Assembly (NCBI RefSeq): GCF_000002235.5
Contig: NW_022145594.1
Span: 22,995,890-23,059,889 of the forward strand
Source: Strongylocentrotus purpuratus
Lineage: Eukaryota; Echinodermata; Echinoidea; Camarodonta; Strongylocentrotidae
DNA length: 64,000 nucleotides
Direction: 5' to 3'
Below the pieces are notes generated by a model. It saw only the letters and a program-made list of their open reading frames with translations. It did no database searches and was not told the origin of the DNA. Shown here one piece after another: positions 1 to 12,400 of this stretch. How positions within the stretch are numbered: position 1 is the first letter of the stretch; each line of letters starts with the position of its first letter. The translations under genes were made by a program, and so were the position numbers.

Positions 1-1030
1 AGAAATCCGGGTTTTGGCCTGGCTTTGGGTTTTGTAAAATCTTGAACAAAATATTTTTAAATATTCATTTGTGATCTAAAATTCATGGAAACAGTACAAT
101 TTGAATTTGATATCTATATCAATCAAATATTAGTTTGGATTAGTAACACATGCATTAAAAGAGCAAATTTGAGGCAAAGTTTAATAGACCAATTGAATTG
201 AAGCGTATTCATTAACCATTGCTGAGGCATATAGAACTAGTCTACATGTTGCCCATGTGTTATGGATATGGGAACAAGTCTACAGCAAGTACCTGTTGAT
301 CATGTTCTAAACTTCTAATCTCAATAAGATGTGAACGTACCTTCTAGTATCTTTAACACTGACGGACATCCCCACCTTTGAACGATTTTGGTGAGAGGGT
401 CTATGAACCCATCTTCACTTGAACTATCTCCGCAGCAGTTGTCGAGCTCCATTTTTAGACCCTCAGGCTCTAGCATGCAAGACTCCGATATGATGCGTAA
501 TGTACGTACGACGTACGTACAGGCTGCTAGTTACGTTGGTGTATCATATAGCTCGAGCTCCCGGGCCGGGACGGCCGCGCCGGCTAGTATACCGAGTAAA
601 TAGAAATAGTACTGCGCATGGCATGCTGATCGCGAGAGACCAGGCCATGTGCGCGCTACCCCGGCCCAAGACCAATACCAGGCAAACTTTACCCAAGTCT
701 GGTTAAACGTAAGTCTAGTCCCCATTGAAGGTTTCCACTGCCATTTACGCATGCGCGTAATTGACGATGATAGTGTGTACGTTCCATGATCATTACTTAC
801 GTAGATTATGTAACTCTATAGGCCTACATGGTTAAGATGGCTCAGTTTTCACAAAAGATAAATCTTGGACTCTTTCAGCATCAAACTCGCACAAATTCAT
901 CGTCGCTTCAACACTCTGTTATTATAATTTTAAAATAGAAGTAAATGGTTACAATTACAGGAGAGATAATTTCAATTTTTCATAGCAATATTTACACAGC
1001 ATATTGTGAGCTAAAGAAAATTGAGCTAAA
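1..1030. other. Noncoding stretch with a local GC-rich patch
   Basis: No convincing exon was seen. Most of the stretch is AT-rich. A patch at about 490-670 is strongly GC- and CpG-rich and contains a near-palindromic run of GTAC/ACGT steps near 505-525. The short open frames there are not supported by codon pattern, domains or splice context. Confidence 0.4.
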
Positions 1031-1032
1031 TA

Positions 1033-2340
1033 TATTTGGTAAAAGTCGGTGGTCAATTACTACCCTATATAAGCAAACAAAAAAAGGCGCAAAGTGAAAT
1101 TGGGTAACAGGCGTTGGTCAAATCAGTACCCAATGTATGAGCAAACAAAAATTGAGCAAAGTAAAATTCGGTAAGTGGTGATGGGTAATTATTACTCAGC
1201 ATATGAGCAAACAAAAATATGGGCAAAATAAATTGGGTAAGGGGCGGTGGTCAATTATTACCCAATTATGAGCAAACAAAAATTGAGCAAAGTAAAATTC
1301 GGTAAGTGGTGATGGGTAATTATTACTCAGCATATGAGCAAACAAAAATATGGGCAAAATAAATTGGGTAAGGGGCGGTGGTCAATTATTACCCAATTAT
1401 GAGCAAACAAAAATTTGAGCAAAGTAAAATCGGGTAAGTGGTGATGGGTAAATATTACTCAGCATATGAGCAAACAAAAATATGGGCAAAATAAATTGGG
1501 TAAGAGGCGGTGGTCATTTATTACCCAATATATGAGCAAACAAAAATTTGAGCAAAGTAAAATTGGGTAAGTGGTGATGGGTAAATATTACTCAGCATAT
1601 GAGCAAACACAAATTTGAGCAAAGTAAAATTGGGTAAGAGGCGGTGGTCAATTATTACCCAATTATGCGCAAACACAATTTGAGCAAAGTAAAATTGGGT
1701 AAGTGGTGATGGGTAATTATTACTCAGCATATGAGCAAACAAAAATTTGGGCAAAGTAAAATTGGGTAAGAGGCGGTGGTCATTTATTACCCAATATATG
1801 AGCAAACAAAAATTTGAGCAAAGTGAAATTGGGTAAGAGGCGGTGGTCATTTATTACCCAATATATGAGCAAACAAAAATTTGAGCAAAGTAAAATTGGG
1901 TAAGTGGTGATGGGTAATTATTACTCAGCATAAGAGCAAACAAAAATTTGGGCAAAGTAAAATTGGGTAAGAGGCGGTGGTCATTTATTACCCAATATAT
2001 GAGCAAACAAAAATTTGAGCAAAGTGAAATTGGGTAAGAGGCGGTGGTCATTTATTACCCAATATATGAGCAAACAAAAATTTGAGCAAAGTAAAATTGG
2101 GTAAGTGGTGATGGGTAATTATTACTCAGCATAATTATGAGCAAACAAAAATTTGAGCAAAGTAAAATTGGGTAAGAGGCGGTGGTCAATTATTACCAAA
2201 TATATGAGCAAACAAAAATTTGAGCAAAGTGAAATTGGGTAAGAGGCGGTGGTCATTTATTACCCAATATATGAGCAAACAAAAATTTGAGCAAAGTCAA
2301 ATTGGGTAAGTGGTGATGAGTAATATTCCTCAGCATCTAA
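1033..2340. repeat. Minisatellite, ~67 bp unit with GGGTAA motifs
   Basis: About nineteen head-to-tail units of roughly 67 bp. Two variants alternate: one carries 'taagtggtgatgggtaat' followed by 'tactcagcat', the other 'taagaggcggtggtcat' followed by 'tacccaatat'. Both end in 'gagcaaacaaaaatttg' and 'gcaaagt'. The alternation makes a higher-order dimer of about 135 bp. Open frames within it are by-products of the repeat. Confidence 0.9.
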
Positions 2341-2870
2341 CAATTACCCAACTACTTGGTAAATTGCTCTCAACTCCTTGGAACGATGTTGTTGCTAAAT
2401 GTATAATAATTGGGTAAATATAATGCCCTGAAATAGATTGGGATAAAAATTACCCAACTTTGGAAACGATTTCTCGACCAACCATCAGTTGCCCAACGAA
2501 ATTTACCCAACTCGCAGTGGGAATGTGCCAAAATTACACAACTACAGGCAAAAATTACTCAATCCTAATTTGCAAAATAATGTTGGTAAATTTCTAGGCG
2601 AATTTCTACCCAACCATCAGTTGCCCAACAAAATTTACCCAACTCGCAAAGGAAATGTGGCAAAATTACACAACTACGGGGCAACTGGTTCCCAACCCTC
2701 ATTTACCAATACTGTTGGTAAATATCCGCCCAATAATTAAGTAAAAATAATTGCCCAATATTGGTTAAAACACTTAAATGCTTAAATGGGTAATAATAGC
2801 CCAGAATAACGAATTTTTTTAACCAACCAACAATTACCCAACTAAATTTACCCAACATTTTAAGAGTGTA
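2341..2870. repeat. Related repeat in TTACCC orientation, with a 132 bp direct duplication
   Basis: Right of the minisatellite the same kind of motif appears on the other strand, as repeated 'ttacccaact'. A 132 bp unit beginning near 'catcagttgcccaac' occurs twice in tandem, at about 2483 and 2615. Together with the block to the left this makes a loosely inverted arrangement, perhaps the two ends of one fold-back element. Confidence 0.6.
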
Positions 2871-2937
2871 CCCACTTACTACACCTGGGTCGAGTTTGGC
2901 AAATGTAGGTTAATGCATTGCAAAGGATATATAAGTG

Positions 2938-3003
2938 CAGCGGCCGGATTTGAACAGCGGACCATGGGATTCACAGTCCGGAGAATTATCCACAAGGTAA
3001 TAA
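2938..3003 (-). repeat. tRNA-like segment (SINE head or relic), copy A
   Basis: On the minus strand the sequence has a B-box-like 'gttcaaatcc' and an anticodon-loop-like 'ggactgtgaatcc', resembling tRNA-His (GTG). The same segment recurs in the second duplication copy near 14512-14575. The 5' half does not give a convincing A box or cloverleaf, so it is called a tRNA-derived repeat rather than a tRNA gene. Confidence 0.45.
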
Positions 3004-3718
3004 AACAACCCTCCATTGTATCTGATTACGAAGTTTAACTTTGAAAGCTGCCTCTCAAAGAAACACTGCTTTTCTACTATTTAACGAACGTCACTTAAAA
3101 TATCTCTAAATATCCATACAGATGATTGCGCTTTAACCCGGGCTAATGAAATATCTCCCACTATTTCTAACTAAACATAAGCATCCAGCACATCGAGAAA
3201 GGCAACAATTAATCGAGTGTCATTCTAAACTGCACTTGAGTTTCTGATCATGGATTTTTCATTTTTAAAACTACCTGGCTTAGGTTATTTACAGTTAGCG
3301 GATTTTCTTTCTCTCTGGCATATCTCAATGAAATCAATATAAACCAAATAGAAGAAATACGTCATTACTGTAAAAACTAAATCATATGAACAGGTTTTAT
3401 TACTTTTCGTTAAAAATCATCAATTACTTTTTCAACATGTTCTTACTTATAGTACTTTGCTTCTAGACATAGCACCACTGTAGAGGCGACTAAACTTGAG
3501 GTCACTATATAAATTATCGTATGGTTTCGACCGCATGGCGTTTTGTATCTCTTGAAATCATTTTTCTTTTGTTAGTAATGAAGTATCTGATGACCTGATG
3601 ACCCGAAGTCGTGGGACATCTGATATTAAACATCTTCTGATCAGTCTGCGGTATCCACCTTTACTGAACCCGGATCATGAATCATAAAAGACCACTACTC
3701 CTCCACCAAGTAATATAT

Positions 3719-3879
3719 ATATATATATATATATATGCTCTATCCCTTATTGTTGAACGCCAAACAAGGTAGCAACAACTCCCATCTTTTAACGTCTTTT
3801 GGTATGACGCGGCCGGGGTTCGAACCCACGACCTACCGGTTGTGAGGCAGACGCTCTGCTGACTGAGCCAACACTCCGG
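3719..3879 (-). mobile_element. tRNA-derived SINE (Val-like head) with long target-site duplication
   Basis: Read on the minus strand the element starts at 3879 with 'ccggagtgttggctcagtc' (A box), followed by an anticodon loop like CAC and the B box 'gggttcgaacccc', then a unique body ending in 'gatagagc' and an (AT)n tail. It is flanked by a ~28 bp direct repeat at 3691-3718 and 3880-3907. The empty site is preserved in copy B of the duplication near 15258-15285, which proves a retroposition event after the duplication. A second copy lies at 58941. Confidence 0.9.
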
Positions 3880-4919
3880 ACCACTACTCCTTCACCAAGT
3901 AATATATGTATTCTTTTTCCACTGTTGCCCATGAAGTTGGAAACATTTATCTCTTTCCTGTTTTAATGAATGATGAAGTGATTTGACAAAAAAAATGATT
4001 TATTCTTGATAAATACAGTTTGTATCTTCTCAAAACTTAACTGATCAACCTAAAGAGTAATGAGATCCTTACTTGTCCCGTTTGAAATTGTCATACTTTT
4101 GTTTGCTTCTTCGTTCAAGATAAATTATGATTTAACATAAACAAATAAGTCATGCATTTCTCGACAAAAATTATAATAATGTTAAAAAACTTTGAAAAGA
4201 ACTGTTGCTGAGCTAGCGCCATGAGCGTTCCTGGATGATGTGTACGCTCTATAAGTGTACAGTCTTATTAATATAATTATTATTATTATCAAATGCAAAT
4301 TTGAACGTAGGTTTCGTCAATTATCTGGTTAATCATTGGGCTTGGGAATTTATAGCAATTATTTACTCGTAAGATAGTGGTAGCGGTCATACTCCAGACA
4401 GTTGTTCCGGTTTGACCACGAATTAAAGTTTGCATTGTTTGCCATATCGCTTTGATAACAACAGGATTGATGAAGACTGAGCATTTAGAATACAGTTCAG
4501 AGATACTAAATAAAAATACAGCGATTAAATTTCACATGAAAATGTAAAATATATGGTGGTTATTTACATTTTTTCTTCAAATTGTATTCACTGCAAGATT
4601 TTTGTTTACTGCAATTCATCATAATTCTATTGAAGATAAGGGTAAATGGTTTGTAGATTATTTGGAAAAACATTGTTGCCAATAAAATTGGAAAATAATT
4701 TTTTCTTTGCCTCTTTTCATGAACAGAATATGGGTTAGTATTAATAGAAAAACGTTTGGATCCTTTCAGAAATATAGTTATCAATAGGAAGACATGGTCA
4801 CATTGCAAGTCATTTTTTGCCTGTTGTATTATTTTTTTCCTTCAATATTGAAGAAACCACATTGGTTTCAACTCCAACATACAACACAGAGCCACGTGCC
4901 AATCCACCATTTGCTACAC

Positions 4920-4980
4920 ACACAACACAACACACACGCACACACACACGCACACGCACAGACACGCAAACATAATACAA
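4920..4980. repeat. CA-rich microsatellite
   Basis: Imperfect (CA)n/(CACG)n tract. A matching but shorter tract sits at the corresponding place in the other duplication copy near 17630-17665. Confidence 0.7.
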
Positions 4981-6194
4981 ATAAAAACTCAAATACAGAG
5001 GTCGTATGAACACATTTTCATTTAAATTTCACATGAATATTTTTCTTTTGAGGCCGCCCTGCTAGTCAAGCGTTGCTTATGATGGCGGTTTCTTGCACTT
5101 ATACACAGATAGTTAGGATAATACTTCAAAATCATAAAACTATACAGTTCGTTATGATATGTATGTTATAGGTAAATCATATTTTGACATGAATTTACTA
5201 TTGTTTGCATAATTGTATTTCACCTTGCGTTTTGTACCTGTTTCTTGATATTCAGTTATTGTATTTGAAAAAAATGCAAATATCAAATCGATATATAAAT
5301 ATAGATAGATATAGATAGATAGATATTCTATCAATAAATTAATATTAATCAATATTCAAAACAAAACTGGCCTCCATTGGTAGCACATAAACAAAATACA
5401 ATGTAGTTACAAAATAATTGATAAACACTTACGTGTATACGTCACATAAAGTACATAAGTTCACACGAGAGTCATGACATAAACAAGCATTGGTTTAAAT
5501 TACGTAATAATAGGGAAAACCTAAAAAAGGAGTCGACATTCAACGATTGACAAGAGAGAAAAGGGTCGGAAGGATATTAGATTCGAGAGCTGGATCAGTA
5601 AACAACAAAAAAAAGTATGATGGCACGTTGACAATTGCGAAAAACAGACAAGAGTACGACGAAATCAGGACAAATAAACCCAGAAGATGAGAACATAAAT
5701 AACCAGTGGTGGTCGCCACAGTGCAGCGCCCTCAAATCAAATCAATCAAAAAAATGCTACGAACTAGAGAAGACTTTGTGTACAAGAATCATAGAGATCG
5801 TATATTAGAACTCTAGAGGGCGTAAACCCTTAGATTGCTTTAAGGAATTGAGTATCTTCGTAATACACTGTCGGTCATATAGTTGGAATATTATTTTTTT
5901 ACCCCAATTTATGGAATTATTTTGACAATGATTTATTCCTAATAAATCTAGATAATAGTATACATTCTCAGATTTTATTGAATAATAATTTGCCAATGTT
6001 TGTTTTGCTAGACTGCTAAAGCATGTGTATGCTACTATGCTTATTAACTAGGGGACCTACGCCCTTAAGTCATAAATGACAGTAATGAGGATTAGTGCCC
6101 CTACAAAAGGGCACTAATGTAGCACCTCGACACGGTTTTGATCATGGGGCCTCACAGTTGTCATTGCTTGGCCACTGAACCATGACTGTATGCA

Positions 6195-6412
6195 ATGGGG
6201 GCTAGGGTACAGGCAGTTCCCACAAATAAAAAAGAAAAAAAGAAAATGCAATACATTTTCAATAATTGGCTTAATGCATTGGCACACAGAATATATTTTT
6301 TTTTCTGTTGGGGACCGAGGGGGGGGGGGGGGGGGGATTCAATGAATTATTGAAAATTGATGGCATTTTCTTTGTTTTTTTTATTTGTGGGAACTGCCCC
6401 CTACCCTAGCCC
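6195..6412. repeat. Small inverted-repeat (hairpin) element
   Basis: Arms of about 70 bp, at roughly 6185-6265 and 6340-6412, are reverse complements. The left carries 'gggctagggtacaggcagtt' and the right 'aactgccccctaccctagcc'. A poly-G run lies in the loop (about 6319-6336). The size and fold fit a MITE-like element. Upstream, 6046-6150 resembles the core of the element at 29993-30410. Confidence 0.65.
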
Positions 6413-6767
6413 CCCGTATATTCATGATATTCACCCTATGCCGTGTTTTGTTTCCCGGCAGCATCCAGTCTTTCGTTTGAACTCTTAATAACTTCAACAG
6501 TTGTTTTAAGTACATTTGTATTAATATGCACCCTAGTTGTTTTTTTTCCCACTATTTTCGCTCGAATCGGTTTTGGAGTTTTCCACACACGGAAGAAGAT
6601 ATCCATCAAGGTCTACATCTTTCGCCGCTAATGGCGTTTTGTAAACAGTTTTCATGTGATTGTCAAGTGTTTCATAAATGGTATTCATGTCCATGTATTC
6701 ATGTTTTTTTAAAAATGTATTGCGAGACATTTTAATCACCCTTTCCGTCACCATTAGTTGCTATTTT

Positions 6768-9700
6768 TTATTCATAATCATGATAAAGCACACCTGTTTT
6801 TCGTATATCCGGTAACCGAAGTGGAGCGTTCAGGCCTTGGTAAGCTGAGCTCACCGAATGAGCTTGCATTGATCCAATATTCGTTAAGTCCATATAAATA
6901 TCGGCGTTAATATTTTTCGCAGCCCTTAATTTTCTAATCCTACGAAGACAATACCCACTTGACAATAGCAAAATGATGCTGCAGAATAAAACGAAAAATC
7001 CAATTAAAAATATCTTTGGAAGATTTGACATTAGTCTTGGTCTTGTATTCAAATTCAGAATTTCGATTTTAGTCGGGATTATCTGGTTAAGGGAAATGTT
7101 CTGCGTACTTGACGAAACTACTGTAGTGTCTCCATCGGCTGTTGTCAGTGGATCGTCTGCATTAAGTACCGTTACATCAGACGCGACGTTATTGGAATAG
7201 GCAGCCACATCTATGAAAAGAGAAGATAAAAAATCATTCCAAAACCAAGAAGCGGATCATCAGTTAAATATCAAGAATATAGCATTTCAGATTAGCAGTG
7301 TGAGATTATTTACCGTTGATTGTTTTTACCATTCTTAGCAGTGGTCACACAAGGGAAGTACAGATCTAACAGAAGTTTCATCGGAGTTACATTCAGATTT
7401 GAGTCCTACCTAAGAATACGAGTTAAACTATAGTAGTCAATTTATGTCCATAAAAAGTTTGCACCCAGATGTAAGATCAGAAGAAAAAGATATCTAAGGA
7501 AAATGATGATCTTTCATTTCATTTTTTCTTCTTCAAACATGAACTACCAAGACATTCAAATTCTGTAGATTCGTGACCAAGTCCGACTTAAGTCCACCTT
7601 AGTCTTTTGGGAGTTTACCTTTGACTTTCAAGCTGAAGCGCCTTGGTGATTTCGTACTCTCCGTGATGCCGCATTCCACCCATTTGTTATTATCTGCATG
7701 AGTTGGATAGAACGTGACAGACGATGTCACATAATCTTCGTCATCACTGATGCTTATCTGATTCTGAAGTACCTGCAGAAAAGGAACACAAAATACAAAA
7801 GTGATAATCCACAGGCAAAAGATAAAACAACTAAAACACAGAAAACACTTAATTTGAATAATTAAAGTCATGGAGGATATATTGTTTAACATTAGATAGC
7901 TTAGACAGATACCGAGATGTGATTAGTCCAGAGCTCGTCATGTGATATCAGTTGTGAGAATCCAAATTGTTATTTTTTCCTTGCCGGTCTCTTTTCGGTG
8001 TTATATTAACCAGCTGGGGAAATGAATATATTTTTAATCAATGCATCTCGCTCTCTTGAGGACTGTATGTCACCATTTACACACATTACACCATTACCAA
8101 GGGTAATTTTCATTTTTTCCCTTGAATTTTTTTTTCCACATTTGTTTTTCTTCCCCCAAAATGCTTTTTTGGGCAAGAATTTTTTTTTGTCGACATTTTT
8201 TTTCTCCCTTGAAAATATTTTTTCGTAATTTTTTTTTCCTTTCATAAGAATTTCTATTTTTTTGGATTTGTTTTCTTTCTCGAATTATCTTGACATATTT
8301 TCTTTCTATCAAAACATGGAGGAGAAAATTTCGGGCCAAAAAAAGACCATATTTTCCTTCAGCGGTCCAAATAATGTTATATTACACCCCCTGCCTGTCA
8401 ATATCTGTATAATAGTCAACTGAATGGTAATTTTGGTTCTATCCATTTTCCAGTTAGACATGATGTTAAAAGTAATACATATATATATTACATATAGCAT
8501 TTTACATTTTAAAATCAATTTTCTCCAATGTATATTCCACAGAAATTGGAGAATAGGTAGCCTCATGATATTCCCTATAATGACACTGGGCCCTGTTTCA
8601 TAAAACATGTTATCAATAACAAGTTACAATGACTGTTATAAGCTACTGAAATTGTGTCATTTGATTGGCTAACAAGTTTTATGAAACAGGGCCCTGGCCT
8701 TACGACTTACATTCGTCAGATTAAGTCCATTCGAGTTCCATGATATATTTCCAGTGAAGTCCTTACTGAGAAAGGTGGAACATGTAAGGGTTTCCTCCGT
8801 TTCGGCTGGTACGATTATTTTAGAAGGATCATCGGGCTGAACACCTCCAGACGACTTGATATGTATGGAGGTATTGGTTCCTTCATGAATGAATAAACGG
8901 GAAGAGTAGACAAACAAATAAAACATTTGTCAACAGCCACCCATGCTTGAAAATTCAAGAAGAAAAGTCGCTGTGGACTGTGTTCTACTCATTCAGTTAA
9001 ACATGACATTGGGTCTAAAATCACATTTAATGAACATGATGAAGGGGAAACATAAACCTCAGACCAAAATCCGTAGTTAAACTCGATTTTGAACTAAACC
9101 CTAAATCTAGCGAAGGGTTCAAATCTTTATCGAAATAGAGGCAAGTATACATTACAACAATGTTTAACTATAGCCATCTTTGTGACAAGCCAAAACCAAA
9201 TCTGACTTTGCAAAAAGTGTAATAATGAAACATCTTCTTAACATGGCAATTATTATACGTAACTTTGGATTACTGCGAAATTAAAATTAAAAGAAGTGAT
9301 ATCCAGACCATTAGTCAAAGGATGTACTGAATAAGTAAAGAAAACGCCAAACAAAATAATTCAAATTAGATTTTTGTTTATAACAGTCTTAAAGAGAGGT
9401 CTGAAGTAGCATGAATATTCACACAATTTACAAGAAAAATATTAAGCTCCCTGGAATTGGATGGGATAGCCGTTTGTTTTTATAGATTATATCTTCATCT
9501 TTATTGATTCAAGGTTTTAATCGGTTAACATGATGGAAAGAAACCCGACAAGTTCGTATCGTGAAGAAAACATTATCAAAAATAAGACATTGTCGAAGGC
9601 CGATATTGCCTCCATGTATATGCGTATTCGGGCAAAACAAATGTTTTTATTTTCTGAGATACACTTTTCTTTACTGACTGACTGAAAGTTCTCAACAAGG

Positions 9701-10453
9701 AGAAGAGACCTCAAACATAATGCATTAACAAAAGCTGATATTGTCTAGAGAGACATGCACATTCGAACACAAAATTCTTTATTTCAGAATCAAGGAAGAG
9801 TTGATAGAGTTATTTCTTACATTAATTGGTATTTATTAGTAGAATCATATTGTCTAAAACGTGTGATTTACAACCAAGTCTAAACAAATGAGTCAAACCT
9901 TAATACATAACAGAAAATGTTTCCCCACTTTCGTATACCGACCCAGAATGACAACTCTAAACCGTTCGGGAATTTCTTGTTGTCAAAGATGTTTCATCTG
10001 CATAACCATTTAGTATAATATGAAGTATTCTTTTTATTCTTTGCTTCTCGAAGATTTTGTTTGTAGCCCCCTTTCAAAAATAAACTTGCTCCGCCCCTGA
10101 TTGACAGTTTACTTACCACTAACACTCAGACTGACTGTTTGTTGGATTTGACCCTTTGTGGTAACTACTACACAGAAATAGACACCACTGTCCGTGCTAC
10201 GAACATCTGCGATAATTAGATCTGCTGTCTTGTTGTCGAAATTCAAGTCAAGGAAAGTCCGGTTCTTGGATTTTGTCTTACAAGAGGCTGAGGAACGACC
10301 TTTTGGACATTCATGAGAAGCGACGGTCGTATCAGGATCATCGGGATTCTGCAATATTACCATTCATTGATATAATTACCATTAATATTACCATTAATTG
10401 ATATAAAAATAATAATGATAACAATAATACTTATTACAATTGCAATAATGATG

Positions 10454-10526
<73 letters not shown>

Positions 10527-11571
10527 TAATAATTATGATAATAATAAAGATAATACTAATTGTGATTATCATAAGAAGAACAAAACAATCTATAAAAAAA
10601 ACCATTGTATCACAGCGTATAAAAAGAGAAATCGCTACTGAGTTAAGAAAAAAAAGAGTCATTGACACTTTCGAGTCCCCATTAAAATACAATCAAAATA
10701 ATACACATGTCACAGTTATAACACAACATATTTTCCACATTACATAATAATCACGTTACTGTAAAATATACTAGAAAGGAGTATCCTCAGTACTAGAACA
10801 TAATTACAAGCCCAAATACCCTTTGATTTAAACTTCTGATTCCACCAGTATTGGTAATAACTAAACATATTCAAAAGTCACACCGTAAAGGTGTCTTAAA
10901 TAATTAACAGCTTCGTGAAAATGCATGTACGCCTTTACAGCGCCATATCCGAAAAAGCCTTAAGAATTACCGTAAGAAACCATGTAGCATGGTCAAGGTT
11001 TTTCTTGTACTCTTTCTTAGAAAGATTCCATTTATGCGAACATGGTAAGGTGACATTCTCCCCGTTCTTGGCTACTATACGGGGATAGGTGGTCGTAGCT
11101 AGTCCAGTTCCGGCTCTTACAGTCATTAGCACTACATAGAAACAAAGATACATTTTATAAAGTATAGTTGCTTAAGATCATGAGATAAACATATTTTGTG
11201 AATACCTGTTCATTATTTTTATCAGCTACAAATTTAAAGCTCCAACATTCAAAGATCGTCGATCTCTCTCTTTGTCTCTCTCTCGTTTTATATTCATGTC
11301 GTTTACAAAGCAGGCCACCTAGTTTTTTTGGGAATGACCCTTTCGATGTCAAACTTTACCTTTCCTAATTGAGTTTAATGAACACAGTTCTAATCAATCC
11401 ATGGCGGTAAACATTTAGCGTCATGTATTGCGATGTGTGATTCTTATCCAAATGTACATCTTTGAAATCTACGTATTTCCTTCAAGAACTATCTTGAACC
11501 TCATATCCACATTTTTTCTTCAAATTCTTACCAGAAAAGGCAAATAACACCAGCTGTCTTATCCTCCGCAT
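6768..11571 (-). CDS. Two-domain immunoglobulin-superfamily transmembrane receptor (six exons)
   Basis: Predicted coding exons in order: 11571-11532, 11131-10971, 10348-10117, 8880-8711, 7772-7619, 7210-6768. All have GT/AG borders and join in phases 1,0,1,0,1, giving 1200 nt and 399 residues. Residues 1-25 form a signal peptide (MRRIRQLVLFAFSV...). Ig domain 1 (~27-143) has C44, W64 and the DSGVYFC motif ending at C126; Ig domain 2 (~150-252) has C178, W192 and C235. Each domain is encoded by two exons. A Ser/Thr-rich stalk precedes a transmembrane helix (~316-340), then a basic stop-transfer and a ~58-residue tail with Y358 (YMDL), Y376 (SAYQGL, ITIM-like), Y395 and Y398. Many N-glycosylation sequons are present. 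A surface recognition or adhesion receptor is the likely role; ligand and ortholog are unknown. Exon 1 is short, so the start is the least certain part. Confidence 0.85.
8100..8335. repeat. T-rich low-complexity tract in an Ig-gene intron
   Basis: Runs of T interrupted by short 'ccttgaa', 'ttcccc' and 'ttttcc' segments. Open frames on either strand here encode only K- or F-rich low-complexity peptide and are not exons. Confidence 0.7.
8586..8696. repeat. Short palindromic MITE
   Basis: Terminal inverted repeats 'gggccctgtttcataaaac' and 'gttttatgaaacagggccc' enclose about 60 bp. The right end sits within about 15 bp of the splice donor of the fourth Ig-gene exon (donor at 8710-8705, minus strand), so the insertion lies next to a functional splice signal. 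Confidence 0.85.
10452..10524. repeat. (AAT)n microsatellite
   Basis: Near-perfect AAT repeats within a larger region of AT-rich trinucleotides, in the intron between exons 2 and 3 of the Ig receptor gene. Polyisoleucine open frames on both strands are artefacts of the repeat. Confidence 0.95.
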
Positions 11572-11904
11572 CCTGTCAACGTGATATTTGAAATTCAGAA
11601 TTAAGTTTATCCGAGGTGCGGCAGACAAAGCGGATCCGTAAGAAACTGTGATGCTTTCTCTTCCTGATACTGCCTTTACACTGCGTCTAGGAGACCGTGT
11701 CAGGATGTAATGCTCTTAAGTATGAGTGCTCGTTGTTGTGAATCCATTCATACATTTATCACGAACCATTGGCTGGGGAAAACTAGTTCACAAGAAGAAT
11801 CATAATTAGATAAAGATCGTGAGTGTCATTTTACTTTTACTTTCGGTTATGCGAACTCATCAACCGGATGGAGCTAAAAATAAACCTGAATTTTACCAAG
11901 AAAA

Positions 11905-12000
11905 CGCTATACACCTTTATTTATGTATTTATTTATTTATTTGAACATCTTTATTCAGACTAATATATATATATATCAGACACAAATATCTGGAATAAAA
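11905..12000 (-). mobile_element. Probable LINE 3' end fragment
   Basis: The minus strand reads 'gtctgaataaagatgttcaa' followed by (ATAA)n. The same 3' signature occurs at 31420-31455 downstream of a recognisable LINE coding fragment. Only the tail and perhaps adjacent 3' untranslated sequence remain. Confidence 0.45.
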
Positions 12001-12400
12001 CTCGATACTTCCATCCGGTGGTGTACATATACAACCAGTCCGCCTTTCATATGTGAGTTTAATACAAAAACAACATCTAAATCATTGGAAAAGTAACAAA
12101 GGGGTATGAATAGGCAACAAGTTTAGTTTTAGCATTATATATGCATATTTATATATATATCGATACATGCATATACACACACACAAAACACACACATACG
12201 TGTATTTATGGTGGAGTGGGGTGGGGGGCTGAAGAAAATCCAACAAATTAGGAGAGGCAAATAGAGAAAATGAATGCAAGAAACTTCACAGCCGACCAAA
12301 ACCACACAGTACCCCGTCCCCATAATTATTCTTCTAGTACAACTCGGGAATTAGACGGTTTTTAAAAAATCCATGTGTAACGTCTATGGGAGTTAGATAC

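Larger units (their letters stand above)
2868..5855 (+). repeat. Segmental duplication, copy A
   Basis: This ~3 kb noncoding segment matches 14450-18095 in the same orientation, from 'cacttactacacc' at the left to 'agggcgta' near 5820 at the right. Copy A carries a SINE that copy B lacks, and a ~400 bp stretch (about 5340-5745) missing in copy B. No gene is seen inside. The two copies bracket the Ig receptor gene. Confidence 0.85.

Noticed and set aside
1521-2051. Repetitive minus-strand open frames (65-109 codons)
   Set aside because: They simply translate the 67 bp minisatellite; no domain, no splice context.
1033-2340. Regular direct repeats resembling a CRISPR array
   Set aside because: Units are contiguous, differ by substitutions and have no unique spacers of constant length. 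The surrounding genes are spliced and eukaryotic. It is a minisatellite.
10357-10747. Polyisoleucine open frames on both strands
   Set aside because: By-products of the (AAT)n microsatellite in an intron.
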